A stretch of 64,000 nucleotides of DNA from Sphingomonas sp. PP-CE-1G-424 (GTDB lineage: Bacteria > Pseudomonadota > Alphaproteobacteria > Sphingomonadales > Sphingomonadaceae), in assembly GCF_004341085.1 (NCBI RefSeq), contig NZ_SLXW01000002.1, positions 930,001 through 994,000 on the forward strand. The letters are read 5' to 3'. Below the pieces are notes generated by a model that saw only the letters and a list, made by a program, of their open reading frames with translations, did no database searches and had not been told where the DNA came from. How positions within the stretch are numbered: position 1 is the first letter of the stretch; each line of letters begins with the position of its first letter. The translations under genes and the position numbers were made by a program. Below, one piece after another: positions 1 through 10,656 of the stretch.

Positions 1-448
1 CGGTGGCTTCCTGCGAACCGACCGGCAAATAGTTCATCAGCACGTCGGCGCCCGATGCCTTCAGCTCGGCGATGACCTCTTCACGCGTCGGCTCGGCTGC
101 GTCGGAGACGAGGAACGTGCGGTCGTCCTTGAAGTCGGCCATGTGGTCGGCGACGCCGTCCAGCTTCTTCCCCATCTTCACGATCGTGCCGGTATTGCCG
201 ACGTTCGGTGCGAACACCGCGGTGCAATTCGGCTTGGCGAAGATCGCCTCGGCGACGTCCTTGCCGACCTTGCGGCGATCGACGTCCCAGGCCGCAACGA
301 CCTTGATGTCGCTCGGCTTGTAGCCGCCCATGTCGAAATGCATCAGGCCAACCTGGTCGTTTGCCCCCTCGCGATAATGCTCGAGGCCCTGGACGAGCGA
401 GCTCGCGCAGTTGCCGATGCCGACCACGGCGATCCGAATGCTATTCAT
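1..448 (-). CDS. ino1: Inositol-3-phosphate synthase, N-terminal part (runs off the left edge)
   Basis: Converts glucose 6-phosphate to 1L-myo-inositol 1-phosphate in the cytoplasm with tightly bound NAD. The visible 149 residues begin at an ATG at 448 and show a Rossmann start (VVGIGNCASSLVQG, near residues 8-21), then MHFDMGGYKPSDI and VAAWDVD, and near the edge LMNYLPVGSQEA. This order matches the actinobacterial-type bacterial Ino1 proteins. The C-terminal catalytic part lies outside the window. It starts 15 bases after the CDP-alcohol phosphatidyltransferase stop on the same strand, so the two are probably co-transcribed and supply the head group and the transferase of an inositol phospholipid. 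Family call is firm; the lipid role is inferred from the neighbour. Confidence 0.88.
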   Translation of the reverse strand, partial: MNSIRIAVVGIGNCASSLVQGLEHYREGANDQVGLMHFDMGGYKPSDIKVVAAWDVDRRKVGKDVAEAIFAKPNCTAVFAPNVGNTGTIVKMGKKLDGVADHMADFKDDRTFLVSDAAEPTREEVIAELKASGADVLMNYLPVGSQEAT

Positions 449-463
449 TACTGACCCTGTTCC

Positions 464-1324
464 TTACGAAAGATGCATGCGCGACGCGGTCTTTGGTCGC
501 GTTGCGGAAGTACGACGAACGAAGGCGCGTTCGACACGACGGTGCCAGACGAGCCCGACGATGGCGACGAGCGTCAAAGGGACGATCTCGAACCACCAGA
601 AGATGCGTGGGTTGCCCGCGAAGCAGGCGACGAAGATCGCCCATACCCGGACATTCGCGGTAAGCAAGGCCATGAAGCGCAACGGCGCGACGGCACGGGC
701 ACCGTAGAGCGTGCCAAGCGCGACCGGATCGCTCGACTGGCCGAGCGTGCGTTCGAAGGGCATGGCGATCCGGTCGATGCTGCCGGCGACCCCGTCATAG
801 AAGCGGACAAGCGCGTTACCGGTCGGCACGGGAGGGGCTTCGAGCGCGACGCCCTTGATGCGACGATGGAAGCGCGACCGCTCGCCTTCGTACATGTTCG
901 ACTGCACCGCATGCGCACCGCCCGCGGCGAACGCCAGGACCCAGCCCTCGGGGGTGTTAATCGTCAGTGCCAGCGCGGTGTAGATCAGCGCGAAGACGCC
1001 GTGATCGCACAGCCCGTCGAGCATCCGCCCGAGCGGGCTCGCGGTCTTGGTCGCGCGCGCGACCATGCCGTCGAGTCCGTCGGCGATCAGCCAGCCGATC
1101 GACAGCACCAAACCGACCAGCGCGAGCGCCCAGCTATGCCACTGTGCATAGGCAAAAGCCGCAGCGCCGCCGAGGCAAAGCCCCGCCACCGACACCGCAT
1201 TCGCCGAAATACCACGCGCAAGCGCGACCGGAAGCAGCGCGCGGCCCGCCGGATGAATCAGCCAAAGGTTAGATGGGATCTCGATCCGGCGATCGCGCGA
1301 TCCATCCGGTGGAGCCACTGTCAT
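464..1324 (-). CDS. CDP-alcohol phosphatidyltransferase family membrane enzyme (inositol-lipid synthase candidate)
   Basis: An integral membrane enzyme of 286 residues that would transfer a phosphatidyl group from CDP-diacylglycerol to an alcohol. The family signature is complete: D82-x2-DG-x2-AR-x8-G99-x3-D103-x3-D107. The four acidic residues normally bind the divalent metals. Hydrophobic segments lie near residues 41-80, 112-135 and 225-262. The gene sits just upstream of inositol-3-phosphate synthase on the same strand, which points to inositol or inositol phosphate as acceptor. The alternatives, glycerophosphate or serine, cannot be excluded from the motif alone. The start at 1324 has no clear ribosome-binding site. 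The gene begins 54 bases after the nadE stop, so it may be read from the nadE transcript. Confidence 0.8.
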   Translation of the reverse strand: MTVAPPDGSRDRRIEIPSNLWLIHPAGRALLPVALARGISANAVSVAGLCLGGAAAFAYAQWHSWALALVGLVLSIGWLIADGLDGMVARATKTASPLGRMLDGLCDHGVFALIYTALALTINTPEGWVLAFAAGGAHAVQSNMYEGERSRFHRRIKGVALEAPPVPTGNALVRFYDGVAGSIDRIAMPFERTLGQSSDPVALGTLYGARAVAPLRFMALLTANVRVWAIFVACFAGNPRIFWWFEIVPLTLVAIVGLVWHRRVERAFVRRTSATRPKTASRMHLS

Positions 1325-1378
1325 AGGATTTTCATAATGCGCCGCGCGGGCGATTTATGCAAGGTAGTGCAACGAACC

Positions 1379-3424
<2,046 letters not shown>

Positions 3425-3498
3425 ACCCGTACCGATAAACGCCAAGCCCGCGTCACGCCACCGGCTTGCGTCGTCGGCGCGCAAAAGGAGTTGCAGGT

Positions 3499-4521
3499 GT
3501 GAACAATATCGTAGCCCTGGTCTCCGCATCGGTCTCGGCATCGCTGCTAACGATCGGCGCGGTCGCGATCGCGTCAGCCCAGACCAAACCGACCGCCGAT
3601 CCGCCGACAGAGATCCCGAAGGTCGCGAGGGTAGGGGTGTGGCAACCGGGACTGGGCGGTACGCAGGTGCCGCTGTGGCCGAAGGATCTTGCGATCCTGA
3701 AGCCCGACACTGGCGATCACCCTGAGGAAACCGGCAACGGCTCGCCGCTCGTCGGGGGGCGGGCGTGGCATTGGGCAAGCTACGTCTCGCGACCGACCAT
3801 GTCGGTCTATCGACCGAAACGGAAGACTGGCGGAGCGACGATCCTGGTCCCGCCGGGCGGCGGGTTTTCAGCGGTGGCGATCGATCTCGAAGGCACCGAA
3901 ATCTGCGACTGGGTCGTCCGGCAGGGCATGACCTGCGTGATCCTGAAATATCGCGCACCCCAGGAATGGATCGTCGACAAGAAGACGGGCTTCGGTCGAC
4001 GGCCCGAAATTCTGCTGGCCTTGCAGGATGCCCAGCGCGCGATCGGGCTGCTGCGCTATGGGGCGGCCGGCTACGGCATCGATCCGCACAAGATCGGCGT
4101 CATGGGGTTTTCCGCAGGCGCGTACGTGGCGGCCTCGCTGAGCAATGCCGAGCGACGGACCTATCCGACGGTCGATGCAGCCGACCGCGAGCCGTCGCGC
4201 CCCGACTTCGCCGTGCTGGCCTATACCGGGCGACTCTGGGATCGGAGCAACGCCAAGACCGATCTCGGGTTGGCGCCGTGGGTGACGATCAGCGCGAAGG
4301 CGCCACCGACGCTGCTGATCCATGCGATGAACGATCCGACCGACAATGTCCGGCATGCGATGGCGTATGCGCTCGCGTTGAACGAGGCCGGCGTACCGGT
4401 CGATCTGCGCCTCTATGCGAAGGGACGCCACGCTTTCGGCATGCGGCCGACGACGGACCCGGTCACCCGCGAATGGCCGGGGCAGGTATGGCAATGGTTG
4501 CAGGATCTCGGCATGCTGTGA
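3499..4521 (+). CDS. Secreted alpha/beta hydrolase (acetyl-xylan-esterase-like)
   Basis: A serine esterase of 340 residues with an N-terminal signal peptide (hydrophobic stretch ending ASAQT, about residue 29), so it acts in the periplasm or outside. The oxyanion loop PPGGGFSAVA precedes the nucleophile elbow GFSAGA with S205; D279 (MNDPTDN) and H311 (GRHAFG) complete a plausible triad. The layout resembles the BD-FAE/acetyl-xylan esterase branch of the family. I place the start at GTG 3499 because AAGGAG lies at the correct distance (3485-3490); the open frame begins earlier, at 3466, inside the promoter region shared with nadE. The substrate is unknown; a carbohydrate acetyl ester is the likeliest guess. 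Confidence 0.8.
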   Translation: MNNIVALVSASVSASLLTIGAVAIASAQTKPTADPPTEIPKVARVGVWQPGLGGTQVPLWPKDLAILKPDTGDHPEETGNGSPLVGGRAWHWASYVSRPTMSVYRPKRKTGGATILVPPGGGFSAVAIDLEGTEICDWVVRQGMTCVILKYRAPQEWIVDKKTGFGRRPEILLALQDAQRAIGLLRYGAAGYGIDPHKIGVMGFSAGAYVAASLSNAERRTYPTVDAADREPSRPDFAVLAYTGRLWDRSNAKTDLGLAPWVTISAKAPPTLLIHAMNDPTDNVRHAMAYALALNEAGVPVDLRLYAKGRHAFGMRPTTDPVTREWPGQVWQWLQDLGML

Positions 4522-4631
4522 CGGGCGCGATACTGGAGATTCCGATCTCGACGGCCCCGGCCGCTCGCAGGCGCTTGCGGGGACATCGGTCGCAATCTAC
4601 CCCCGTGTCGTCGTATTCGAAGGAACGCCTG

Positions 4632-6458
4632 TTGACCGTCAAATTGGTGATTGCCGCGCTGTTGTCCACCACGCTCACCGTTGCCGCTGCGACGGCGCAG
4701 GCGTTGCCCCCGCCCACCGCGCAAGCCGGCGAGAGCGCGGACGATGCGCGGCTCAAGCGGCTGTTCTACGACAGCGACGAGGCGAGCCTGAAGCGCAACC
4801 CGATCGAGGCGATTTTCCGCGGCGACCTGCGCTACGCCGACCGGCTCGGCGACTATCTGACCGACGCGTATCTCGCCGCCGAACGCGCGGCGATCGAGCA
4901 TGATCTCGCCTCGTTGAAGGCGATCGACCGGACCAAGCTGACGCCGACCGACCAGATCGCCTACGACGTGTTCAAGACGCGTAACGAGACCGATCTCGCC
5001 GGCTACGCGCCCGCCATCCTCAAGGTCCAGCGCGACCTGCCGATCGACCATTTCGGCGGCTTCCAGACCTTCTATCCGGACTTCGCGTCGGGCAAGGGCG
5101 CGGCGCCGTTCAAGACGCTTGCGGACTATGACAACAACCTGAAGCGCAACGCACAATATGCGGTGGTGCTCGACCGTGCGATCGGACTGTTCCGCCAGGG
5201 CATGAAGGACAAGATCGTCCAGCCCAAGCTGGTCGTCACCAACATGATCCAGGAGTTCGACAATCTGATCGCGGAAGGCGTCGAGGGCTCGACCTTCTAC
5301 GGCCCGGTAAAGACGTTCCCCGCGACGATCTCTGCCGCCGACCAGACGCGGTTGAAGGCAGCCTATGCGAAGCAGATCCGCGACGTCATCACGCCCGCGC
5401 ACCAGCGGATGCGCGACTTCCTCGCCAAGACGTATCTGCCGGTCGCGCGCGATACGGTCGGGCTATCCGCGCTGCCCGGTGGCGATGCCTATTATGCCTA
5501 TCTGATCCAGCAGCGCACCACGTTGCCGATGACCGCCGAGCAGGTCCACCAGCTCGGGCTGTCCGAGGTCACGCGGATCCTGAAGGGGATGGAGGCGCAG
5601 AAGCAGGCGGTCGGGTTCAAGGGCGATCTGCCCGCGTTCTTCACCTTCCTGCGCACCGACAAGCAGTTCCAGCCGAGTTCGGTCGCGCAGCTTCGCGACG
5701 GCTATCAGGCGATCGAGAAGCGCATCTATCAGCGGATTCCCGAGCAATTCTCGCTGACGCCGAAGACCGCGCTCGAAATCCGGCCGGTGCCCGCGTTCAA
5801 GGAGAAGACCGCGGCGGGTGGCTCGTACGAAGGCGGTACGCCCGACGGATCGCGGCCGGGCGTGTTCTACTACAACAGCTACGACCTGCCCTCGCGCTAC
5901 ATGTGGGAGATGGAGACGCTGTTCCTCCACGAGGGCGTGCCGGGGCATCATTTCCAGATCAGTCTCGCGCAGGAGAACACCGCTCTCCCCGCCTTCATGC
6001 GGTTCGGCGGCAACACCGCGTATGTCGAGGGCTGGGCGCTGTACGCCGAGAGCCTGTGGAAGGAGCTTGGCATGGAGACCGATCCGTACCAGCGGATGGG
6101 CGGGCTGAACGACGAGATGCTGCGCGCGATGCGGCTGGTGGTCGACAGCGGCATCCATGCCAAGGGTTGGACGCGTGACCAGGCGATCGCGTACATGCTC
6201 GCCAACTCACCGATGGCGCGGACCGATGCGACTGCCGAGGTCGAGCGCTACATCGCTATTCCGGGCCAGGCGCTAGCCTACAAGATCGGCCAGCTGACGA
6301 TCGCGCGGACCAAGGCGAAGGCGCAGGCTGCGCTCGGCGTGAAGTTCGATCCGCGCGATTTCCACGCGCAGGTGCTCGATACCGGATCGCTGCCGATGCC
6401 GGTGCTCGAACGCAAGATCGACGCCTGGATCGCTGCTGGCGGCGGGGCGGCGAAGTGA
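4632..6458 (+). CDS. Secreted DUF885 family protein (putative metallopeptidase)
   Basis: A 608-residue exported protein of the DUF885 family, often abundant in sphingomonads and thought to be peptidase-like. A signal peptide occupies roughly residues 1-24. The family hallmark HEGVPGHH is at 433-440 and is followed by YVEGWALYAE, an arrangement like that of zinc peptidases with a downstream glutamate. The start is TTG 4632, preceded by GAAGGA at 4619-4624; GTG 4605 in the same frame is a weaker alternative. The frame is open upstream to 3765, but that stretch overlaps the esterase gene and is not coding. It overlaps the next peptidase gene by four bases (GTGA), so the two are translationally coupled. 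Substrate unknown. Confidence 0.85.
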   Translation: MTVKLVIAALLSTTLTVAAATAQALPPPTAQAGESADDARLKRLFYDSDEASLKRNPIEAIFRGDLRYADRLGDYLTDAYLAAERAAIEHDLASLKAIDRTKLTPTDQIAYDVFKTRNETDLAGYAPAILKVQRDLPIDHFGGFQTFYPDFASGKGAAPFKTLADYDNNLKRNAQYAVVLDRAIGLFRQGMKDKIVQPKLVVTNMIQEFDNLIAEGVEGSTFYGPVKTFPATISAADQTRLKAAYAKQIRDVITPAHQRMRDFLAKTYLPVARDTVGLSALPGGDAYYAYLIQQRTTLPMTAEQVHQLGLSEVTRILKGMEAQKQAVGFKGDLPAFFTFLRTDKQFQPSSVAQLRDGYQAIEKRIYQRIPEQFSLTPKTALEIRPVPAFKEKTAAGGSYEGGTPDGSRPGVFYYNSYDLPSRYMWEMETLFLHEGVPGHHFQISLAQENTALPAFMRFGGNTAYVEGWALYAESLWKELGMETDPYQRMGGLNDEMLRAMRLVVDSGIHAKGWTRDQAIAYMLANSPMARTDATAEVERYIAIPGQALAYKIGQLTIARTKAKAQAALGVKFDPRDFHAQVLDTGSLPMPVLERKIDAWIAAGGGAAK

Positions 6459-7960
6459 TCGCGCGCCTCGCCATCGCGCTGGCCGCAACCAGCCTGCTCG
6501 CCGCGCCGATTGCGGCGCAGGACAAGAAGGAGACCTCGACCGTCGAGAAGAAGGTCGACGACGAGGTCAAGTTCCCGGCGCTCCCCGCCGACAAGACGGT
6601 GCGCCAGTCCGCTTCGATCGGCGGCCGGTCGATTGCGTACGACGCGACGATCGGCACGATCTCGGTGCGCGACGACAAGGGTAAGAAGATCGGTCAGGTC
6701 GTCTACACGTCCTATGTCGCGACCGGTGGAGCCGCCAACCGCCCGGTGACGTTCGCGTTCAACGGCGGCCCCGGTGCATCGTCGGTCTATCTCAACCTCG
6801 GCGCGGTCGGACCCAAGCGCGTCCAGTTCGGCGCACAGGGCAATGCCCCGTCCGACGCGCCGGTCACGACCGACAACCCGAACAGCTGGCTCGACTTCAC
6901 CGATCTCGTCTTCATCGATCCGGTCGGCACGGGGTTCAGCCGCAGCCTGGTCGACGAGGAGAAGACCAAGAAGGCGTTCTACGCCAACGATCCCGACATC
7001 AAATACCTGTCGAAGGTCGTCTACGACTGGCTGGTAAAAGCCGGCCGTTTGCGCTCGCCGAAATACGTGATGGGCGAAAGCTATGGCGGCTACCGCGCGC
7101 CGCGCATCGCCTACGAACTCCAGTCGCAGATCGGCGTCGGGGTCAACGGGATCGTCATGGTCTCGCCGTATCTCGATCCCGCCTCGGGCGACGGCGCGAC
7201 GGCGTTGTCGCCGCTGCCGTGGATGATCGACCTGCCGTCGATGGCGGCGGCGCATCTCGAGCAACAGCATCAACTCACCCCCGCGGCGATGGTCGACGTC
7301 GAAGCGTACACGCGAGGGGCCTTCGCGACCGATCTGCTGCGCGGACGGACCGATCCGCAGGCGGTCTCGCGGCTCGTCACCAACGTCAGCCGGCTGACGG
7401 GGCTCGATCCGGCGCTGGTGCAGAAGATGGGCGGCCGTGTCGATTCCGCGACGTTCCTCCGAGAGATTCACCGCGCCGACGGGACGATCGGCAGCGTGTA
7501 CGATTCGAACGTCACCGCGTTCGATCCGTTTCCGTGGTCCGCGCAGCGCCAGTCGAACGACCCGATCCTCGACGCGCTGATCGCGCCGACGACCAGCGCG
7601 ATGGTCGACTTCGTCACCCGCGTCGTCGGCTGGAAGACCGACGCGCGCTACCACGCGCTGTCCTACGCGGTGAATTCGGCGTGGGATCGCGGCAAGCCCG
7701 ACGACACGCCGGTCACCGATTTGCGGAAAGCGATCGCCAACGATCCCAAGATGGCGGTGATGATCGTGCATGGCTGGGACGACCTGTCCTGCCCGTTCTT
7801 CGCCTCGCGGCTGATCGTCGACCAGATGCCGAGCTTCGGCGCGACCGAGCGCGTGAAGCTCAACGTCTATCCGGGCGGGCACATGTTCTACAGCCGCGAG
7901 GACAGCGGCGCCGCATTCAAGCGCGACGCGCGCGCGATCTACGCGGGCAAGGCCGAGTAG
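6455..7960 (+). CDS. Secreted serine carboxypeptidase-like protein (peptidase family S10)
   Basis: A 501-residue exported peptidase. After a signal peptide (about 1-21, ending PIAAQ) it shows the S10 landmarks: the oxyanion and substrate loop FNGGPGASS (102-110), the nucleophile motif GESYGG with S209, aspartates D442/D443 (HGWDDLSCPF) and H476 (GGHMFYSRE). Family members remove C-terminal residues from peptides; bacterial ones are often periplasmic. The start is GTG 6455 and overlaps the stop of the DUF885 gene in GTGA. This pairs two putative exported peptidases in one operon, probably for peptide scavenging. Assignment to the family is secure; specificity is not known. Confidence 0.88.
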   Translation: MIARLAIALAATSLLAAPIAAQDKKETSTVEKKVDDEVKFPALPADKTVRQSASIGGRSIAYDATIGTISVRDDKGKKIGQVVYTSYVATGGAANRPVTFAFNGGPGASSVYLNLGAVGPKRVQFGAQGNAPSDAPVTTDNPNSWLDFTDLVFIDPVGTGFSRSLVDEEKTKKAFYANDPDIKYLSKVVYDWLVKAGRLRSPKYVMGESYGGYRAPRIAYELQSQIGVGVNGIVMVSPYLDPASGDGATALSPLPWMIDLPSMAAAHLEQQHQLTPAAMVDVEAYTRGAFATDLLRGRTDPQAVSRLVTNVSRLTGLDPALVQKMGGRVDSATFLREIHRADGTIGSVYDSNVTAFDPFPWSAQRQSNDPILDALIAPTTSAMVDFVTRVVGWKTDARYHALSYAVNSAWDRGKPDDTPVTDLRKAIANDPKMAVMIVHGWDDLSCPFFASRLIVDQMPSFGATERVKLNVYPGGHMFYSREDSGAAFKRDARAIYAGKAE

Positions 7961-7989
7961 AATCGGTCGCGATCACGGAGGATACGATT

Positions 7990-8346
7990 TTGACGATCAC
8001 GATGTTCGGGATCAAGAACTGCGACACGATCAAGAAGGCGCGGACCTGGCTCGACGAGCACCAAGTTCCCTACGCGTTTCACGACTATAAGACGGCGGGA
8101 ATCGACGCTGCGCATCTGCACGACTGGATCGACCGGGTCGGTTGGGAAGTGTTGCTCAACCGTGCGGGGACGACGTTTCGGAAGCTTTCCGAAGCCGACC
8201 GGACGGGTCTTGATGCGGCGAAGGCCACTGGGCTGATGCTGGCGCAACCGTCGATGATCAAGCGACCCGTGTTGGATACCGGCGAGACGCTGCTGGTCGG
8301 GTTCAAGCCCGAGGCGTATGAGGGGGCGGGGCTGGGGCGCGCTTGA
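7990..8346 (+). CDS. ArsC/Spx-family small reductase-like protein (YffB type)
   Basis: A thioredoxin-fold protein of 118 residues in the ArsC/Spx/YffB family. The N-terminus MFGIKNCDTIKKARTWL holds a single redox cysteine, C11, followed by FHDYK. That matches the E. coli YffB pattern rather than true arsenate reductase, which has a CxxxSR-type loop. The start is TTG 7990, with a strong GGAGG at 7977-7981; ATG 8002 would cut off the first strand of the fold. The gene begins 29 bases after the S10 peptidase and is followed closely by the DUF427 gene, so all may share a transcript. Function in thiol reduction is inferred from the fold only. Confidence 0.8.
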   Translation: MTITMFGIKNCDTIKKARTWLDEHQVPYAFHDYKTAGIDAAHLHDWIDRVGWEVLLNRAGTTFRKLSEADRTGLDAAKATGLMLAQPSMIKRPVLDTGETLLVGFKPEAYEGAGLGRA

Positions 8347-8357
8347 AGGAGACGAGA

Positions 8358-8639
8358 ATGCCTGTCGCTACATGGAACGGCCACGAGATCGCACGATCGG
8401 ACGATACCGTCGTCGTCGAGGGCAATCATTACTTCCCCGCGGACAGCGTCGATCCGGCCTTGCTGGAGGACAGCACGACGCACTCGAACTGCCCGTGGAA
8501 GGGCGTGGCGAGCTACAAGACGCTTGTCATCGACGGGAAACGCAACGTCGATGCGGTCTGGTATTATCCCGAACCGAAGTCGGCGGCGGCGGAAATCAAG
8601 GACCGGTATGCGTTCTGGAAGGGCGTGACGGTCGGCTGA
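8358..8639 (+). CDS. DUF427 domain protein
   Basis: A small cytoplasmic protein of 93 residues that is a single DUF427 domain. Typical marks are the opening WNGHEIARSDDTVVVEGNHYFP, the central SNCPWKGVASY and the later DAVWYYPEP. The biochemical role of the family is not settled. The ATG at 8358 is preceded by AAGGAG (8346-8351), which decides the start. The gene lies 11 bases after the ArsC-like gene and probably ends the operon, since a palindromic repeat follows and the next gene is on the other strand. Confidence 0.85.
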   Translation: MPVATWNGHEIARSDDTVVVEGNHYFPADSVDPALLEDSTTHSNCPWKGVASYKTLVIDGKRNVDAVWYYPEPKSAAAEIKDRYAFWKGVTVG

Positions 8640-8664
8640 TTCGCAGCTGCCGCCCCGCGCTTTG

Positions 8665-8743
8665 TTCTCCCGCGAAGGCGGGAGTCCAGGGTCAAGCAGG
8701 ACGGCGTTGGCGGCTCCTGGACCCCCGCTTTCGCGGGGGAACG
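8665..8743. repeat. Palindromic intergenic repeat, CCCGCGAAGGCGGG family
   Basis: Two inverted arms (TCCCGCGAAGGCGGGAG and its near complement CCCCCGCTTTCGCGGGGG), each itself a hairpin, frame about 25 bases. It lies between two convergent genes, where it could form a transcript-ending structure. The same family recurs at 32787 and 48204. Confidence 0.85.
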
Positions 8744-8767
8744 GGAGTGGGTCGGACCGATCCGGCG

Positions 8768-9682
8768 TCAGATCGCGCCCGAGAACGTATCGCACTGCTG
8801 CGGATCGCCGCTATCGAGCCCGCGCTTCAGCCACGACTGGCGCTGTGCCGACGTGCCGTGCGTGAAGCTGTCGGGTACCACGCGACCCTGCGTCTCCTTC
8901 TGCAGCGTATCGTCGCCGATCGCCTGCGCCGCGGTCATGCCCTCCTGGATATCGCCCGCTTCGAGCCGCGACTTGTTCGCCGCTGCCCATACCCCTGCAT
9001 AGCAGTCCGCCTGAAGCTCGAGCCGCACCGACAGCGCATTGCCTTCGGTCTCGCTCGCCTGACGCTGCGCCTGCTGGACCTGCGCGTTGGTGCCGAGCAG
9101 CTTCTGGATGTGGTGACCGAACTCATGCGCGATCACGTAATCCTGCGCGAAGTCGCCCTGCGCGTGGAAGCGGTTGGCGAGTTCGGAAAAGAAGCTCGTG
9201 TCCAGATAGATGCCTTGGTCGGTCGGGCAATAGAACGGCCCCATCGCCGACTGCGCCGCGCCGCAACCCGAGCGACCGTTACCCGAATAGAAGACGAGCT
9301 TGGGCGCTTCGAATTTCTGGCCGTTCTTCTGGAAGATCGCCTCCCAGGTGTTGTCGGCCGAACTGAACGCGTTGCATGCCGCCTTGCTCTCGGGGGTCAG
9401 GTTGCAGCTTGACGCCGTGCTGGTCCCCGCGCGTGGTCCGCTCTGGGTGGTCGGCGCCGACGACTGCCCGCCGCCGAGCAGGCCGCCAAGCCCGCCCATG
9501 CCGCCGAACACCGCCATCAGGATCAGCACGACGACGATCCCGCCGCAGCCGAAACGGCTGCCGATCATCGGCAACAGCCCCATCAGCAGGCCGCCGCCAC
9601 CGCCGCCAAAACCGCCACCGCCGCCGCCCGAGCCGCGCTGGTCCTCGACGTTGATGTTCGGATCGTAATCGTCGAGCCGCAT
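8768..9682 (-). CDS. Membrane-anchored neutral zinc metallopeptidase (YpfJ family)
   Basis: A 304-residue predicted zinc protease of the YpfJ/KPN_02809 family. It opens with MRLDDYDPNINVEDQRG and a glycine-rich stretch (18-30), then one membrane helix near 46-60, then a periplasmic catalytic part. The zinc site is HEFGHH at 185-190, with ELQADC at 221-226 probably providing the third ligand. Cysteines at 92, 102, 139 and 151 could form disulfides. The ATG at 9682 has AAGGGG upstream at good spacing. The frame remains open to 10447, but that part is antisense to the dehydrogenase gene. Substrates are unknown. Confidence 0.88.
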   Translation of the reverse strand: MRLDDYDPNINVEDQRGSGGGGGGFGGGGGGLLMGLLPMIGSRFGCGGIVVVLILMAVFGGMGGLGGLLGGGQSSAPTTQSGPRAGTSTASSCNLTPESKAACNAFSSADNTWEAIFQKNGQKFEAPKLVFYSGNGRSGCGAAQSAMGPFYCPTDQGIYLDTSFFSELANRFHAQGDFAQDYVIAHEFGHHIQKLLGTNAQVQQAQRQASETEGNALSVRLELQADCYAGVWAAANKSRLEAGDIQEGMTAAQAIGDDTLQKETQGRVVPDSFTHGTSAQRQSWLKRGLDSGDPQQCDTFSGAI

Positions 9683-9784
9683 GAATATGCCCCTTTTCGT
9701 TTCTGCTTGGGACCGAAATGCGCAAGGTGGCGCTAGGGTTGCACGGCCATCGTATCGGCCGAATGCGAGAAGCGAGGAGTGCGT

Positions 9785-10570
9785 ATGTTCCTGAAGGGCA
9801 AGACCGCGGTCATCACCGGATCGACCTCGGGTATCGGGCTCGCCTACGCCAAGGCGTTTGCAGCCGAGGGCGCCGCGATCGTTCTCAACGGCTTCGGCGA
9901 TGCGGATGCGATCGAGCGCGAGCGCGCGGCGTTGGCGCAGACCAGCGGTGCCCCGGCGCTGTACGATGCGGCGGACATGACCAGACCCGACGAGATCGCA
10001 GCGATGGTCGCGCGTGCTGCGGCGGAAACGGGCAGCGTCGATATCGTCGTCAACAACGCCGGTATCCAGCATGTCGCGGGGATTGCCGACTTCCCGGTCG
10101 ACAAGTTCGACGCAATCATCGCGATCAACCTGTCCTCGGCGTGGCACATGATGCGCGCCGCGGTCCCGTTGATGCGCGCGAAGGGCTGGGGGCGGATCAT
10201 CTCGACCGCGTCCGCGCATTCCCTGGTCGCGAGCCCGAACAAGTCGGCCTACGTCATGGCCAAGCACGCGATCGCCGGGCTCACCAAGACGATCGCGCTG
10301 GAGACCGCGACCGATGGCATCACCGTCAACTGCATCTCGCCGGGCTATGTCTGGACGCCGCTGGTCGAGAACCAGATCCCCGACACGATGGCGGCACGCG
10401 GGCTGACGCGCGATCAGGTGATGAACGACGTGCTGTTGGCGGCGCAACCGACCAAGGAGTTCGTCACGCCCGAACAGGTCGCGGCATTCGCACTGTTCCT
10501 GTGTCGCGACGAGGCGAAGGCGATCACCGGCGCGAACCTGTCGATGGATGGCGGCTGGACCGCGGCGTGA
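9785..10570 (+). CDS. D-3-hydroxybutyrate dehydrogenase (short-chain dehydrogenase)
   Basis: An NAD-dependent SDR enzyme of 261 residues that would interconvert 3-hydroxybutyrate and acetoacetate in polyhydroxybutyrate or ketone-body use. The nucleotide motif is TGSTSGIG (11-18), NNAG is at 90-93, and the catalytic Y156xxxK160 sits in SAYVMAKHA. The context IISTASAHSLVASPNKSAY and the ending NLSMDGGWTAA are characteristic of BdhA-type enzymes. The start ATG 9785 follows GAGGA at 9774-9778; an in-frame GTG at 9779 would place the site too close. Transcribed alone, divergent from the zinc peptidase. Specificity comes from family resemblance. Confidence 0.85.
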   Translation: MFLKGKTAVITGSTSGIGLAYAKAFAAEGAAIVLNGFGDADAIERERAALAQTSGAPALYDAADMTRPDEIAAMVARAAAETGSVDIVVNNAGIQHVAGIADFPVDKFDAIIAINLSSAWHMMRAAVPLMRAKGWGRIISTASAHSLVASPNKSAYVMAKHAIAGLTKTIALETATDGITVNCISPGYVWTPLVENQIPDTMAARGLTRDQVMNDVLLAAQPTKEFVTPEQVAAFALFLCRDEAKAITGANLSMDGGWTAA

Positions 10571-10656
10571 ACGTTAGTCGCGGGGGCGTTCGAAAAACCA
10601 TTGCCGTTCAAGGGGATGCGCGGGTAGCCTCGGTTAAGCCATGGGGACACCAGACG

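Noticed and set aside
3425-3958. Upstream extension of the nadE frame by 178 codons
   Set aside because: It runs antisense through the esterase gene, is Arg/Pro-rich, and the family start (MTHPFFAIHRHG) fits ATG 3424.
3765-4631. Upstream extension of the DUF885 frame
   Set aside because: It overlaps the alpha/beta hydrolase in another frame; a signal peptide and ribosome-binding site mark TTG 4632 as the start.
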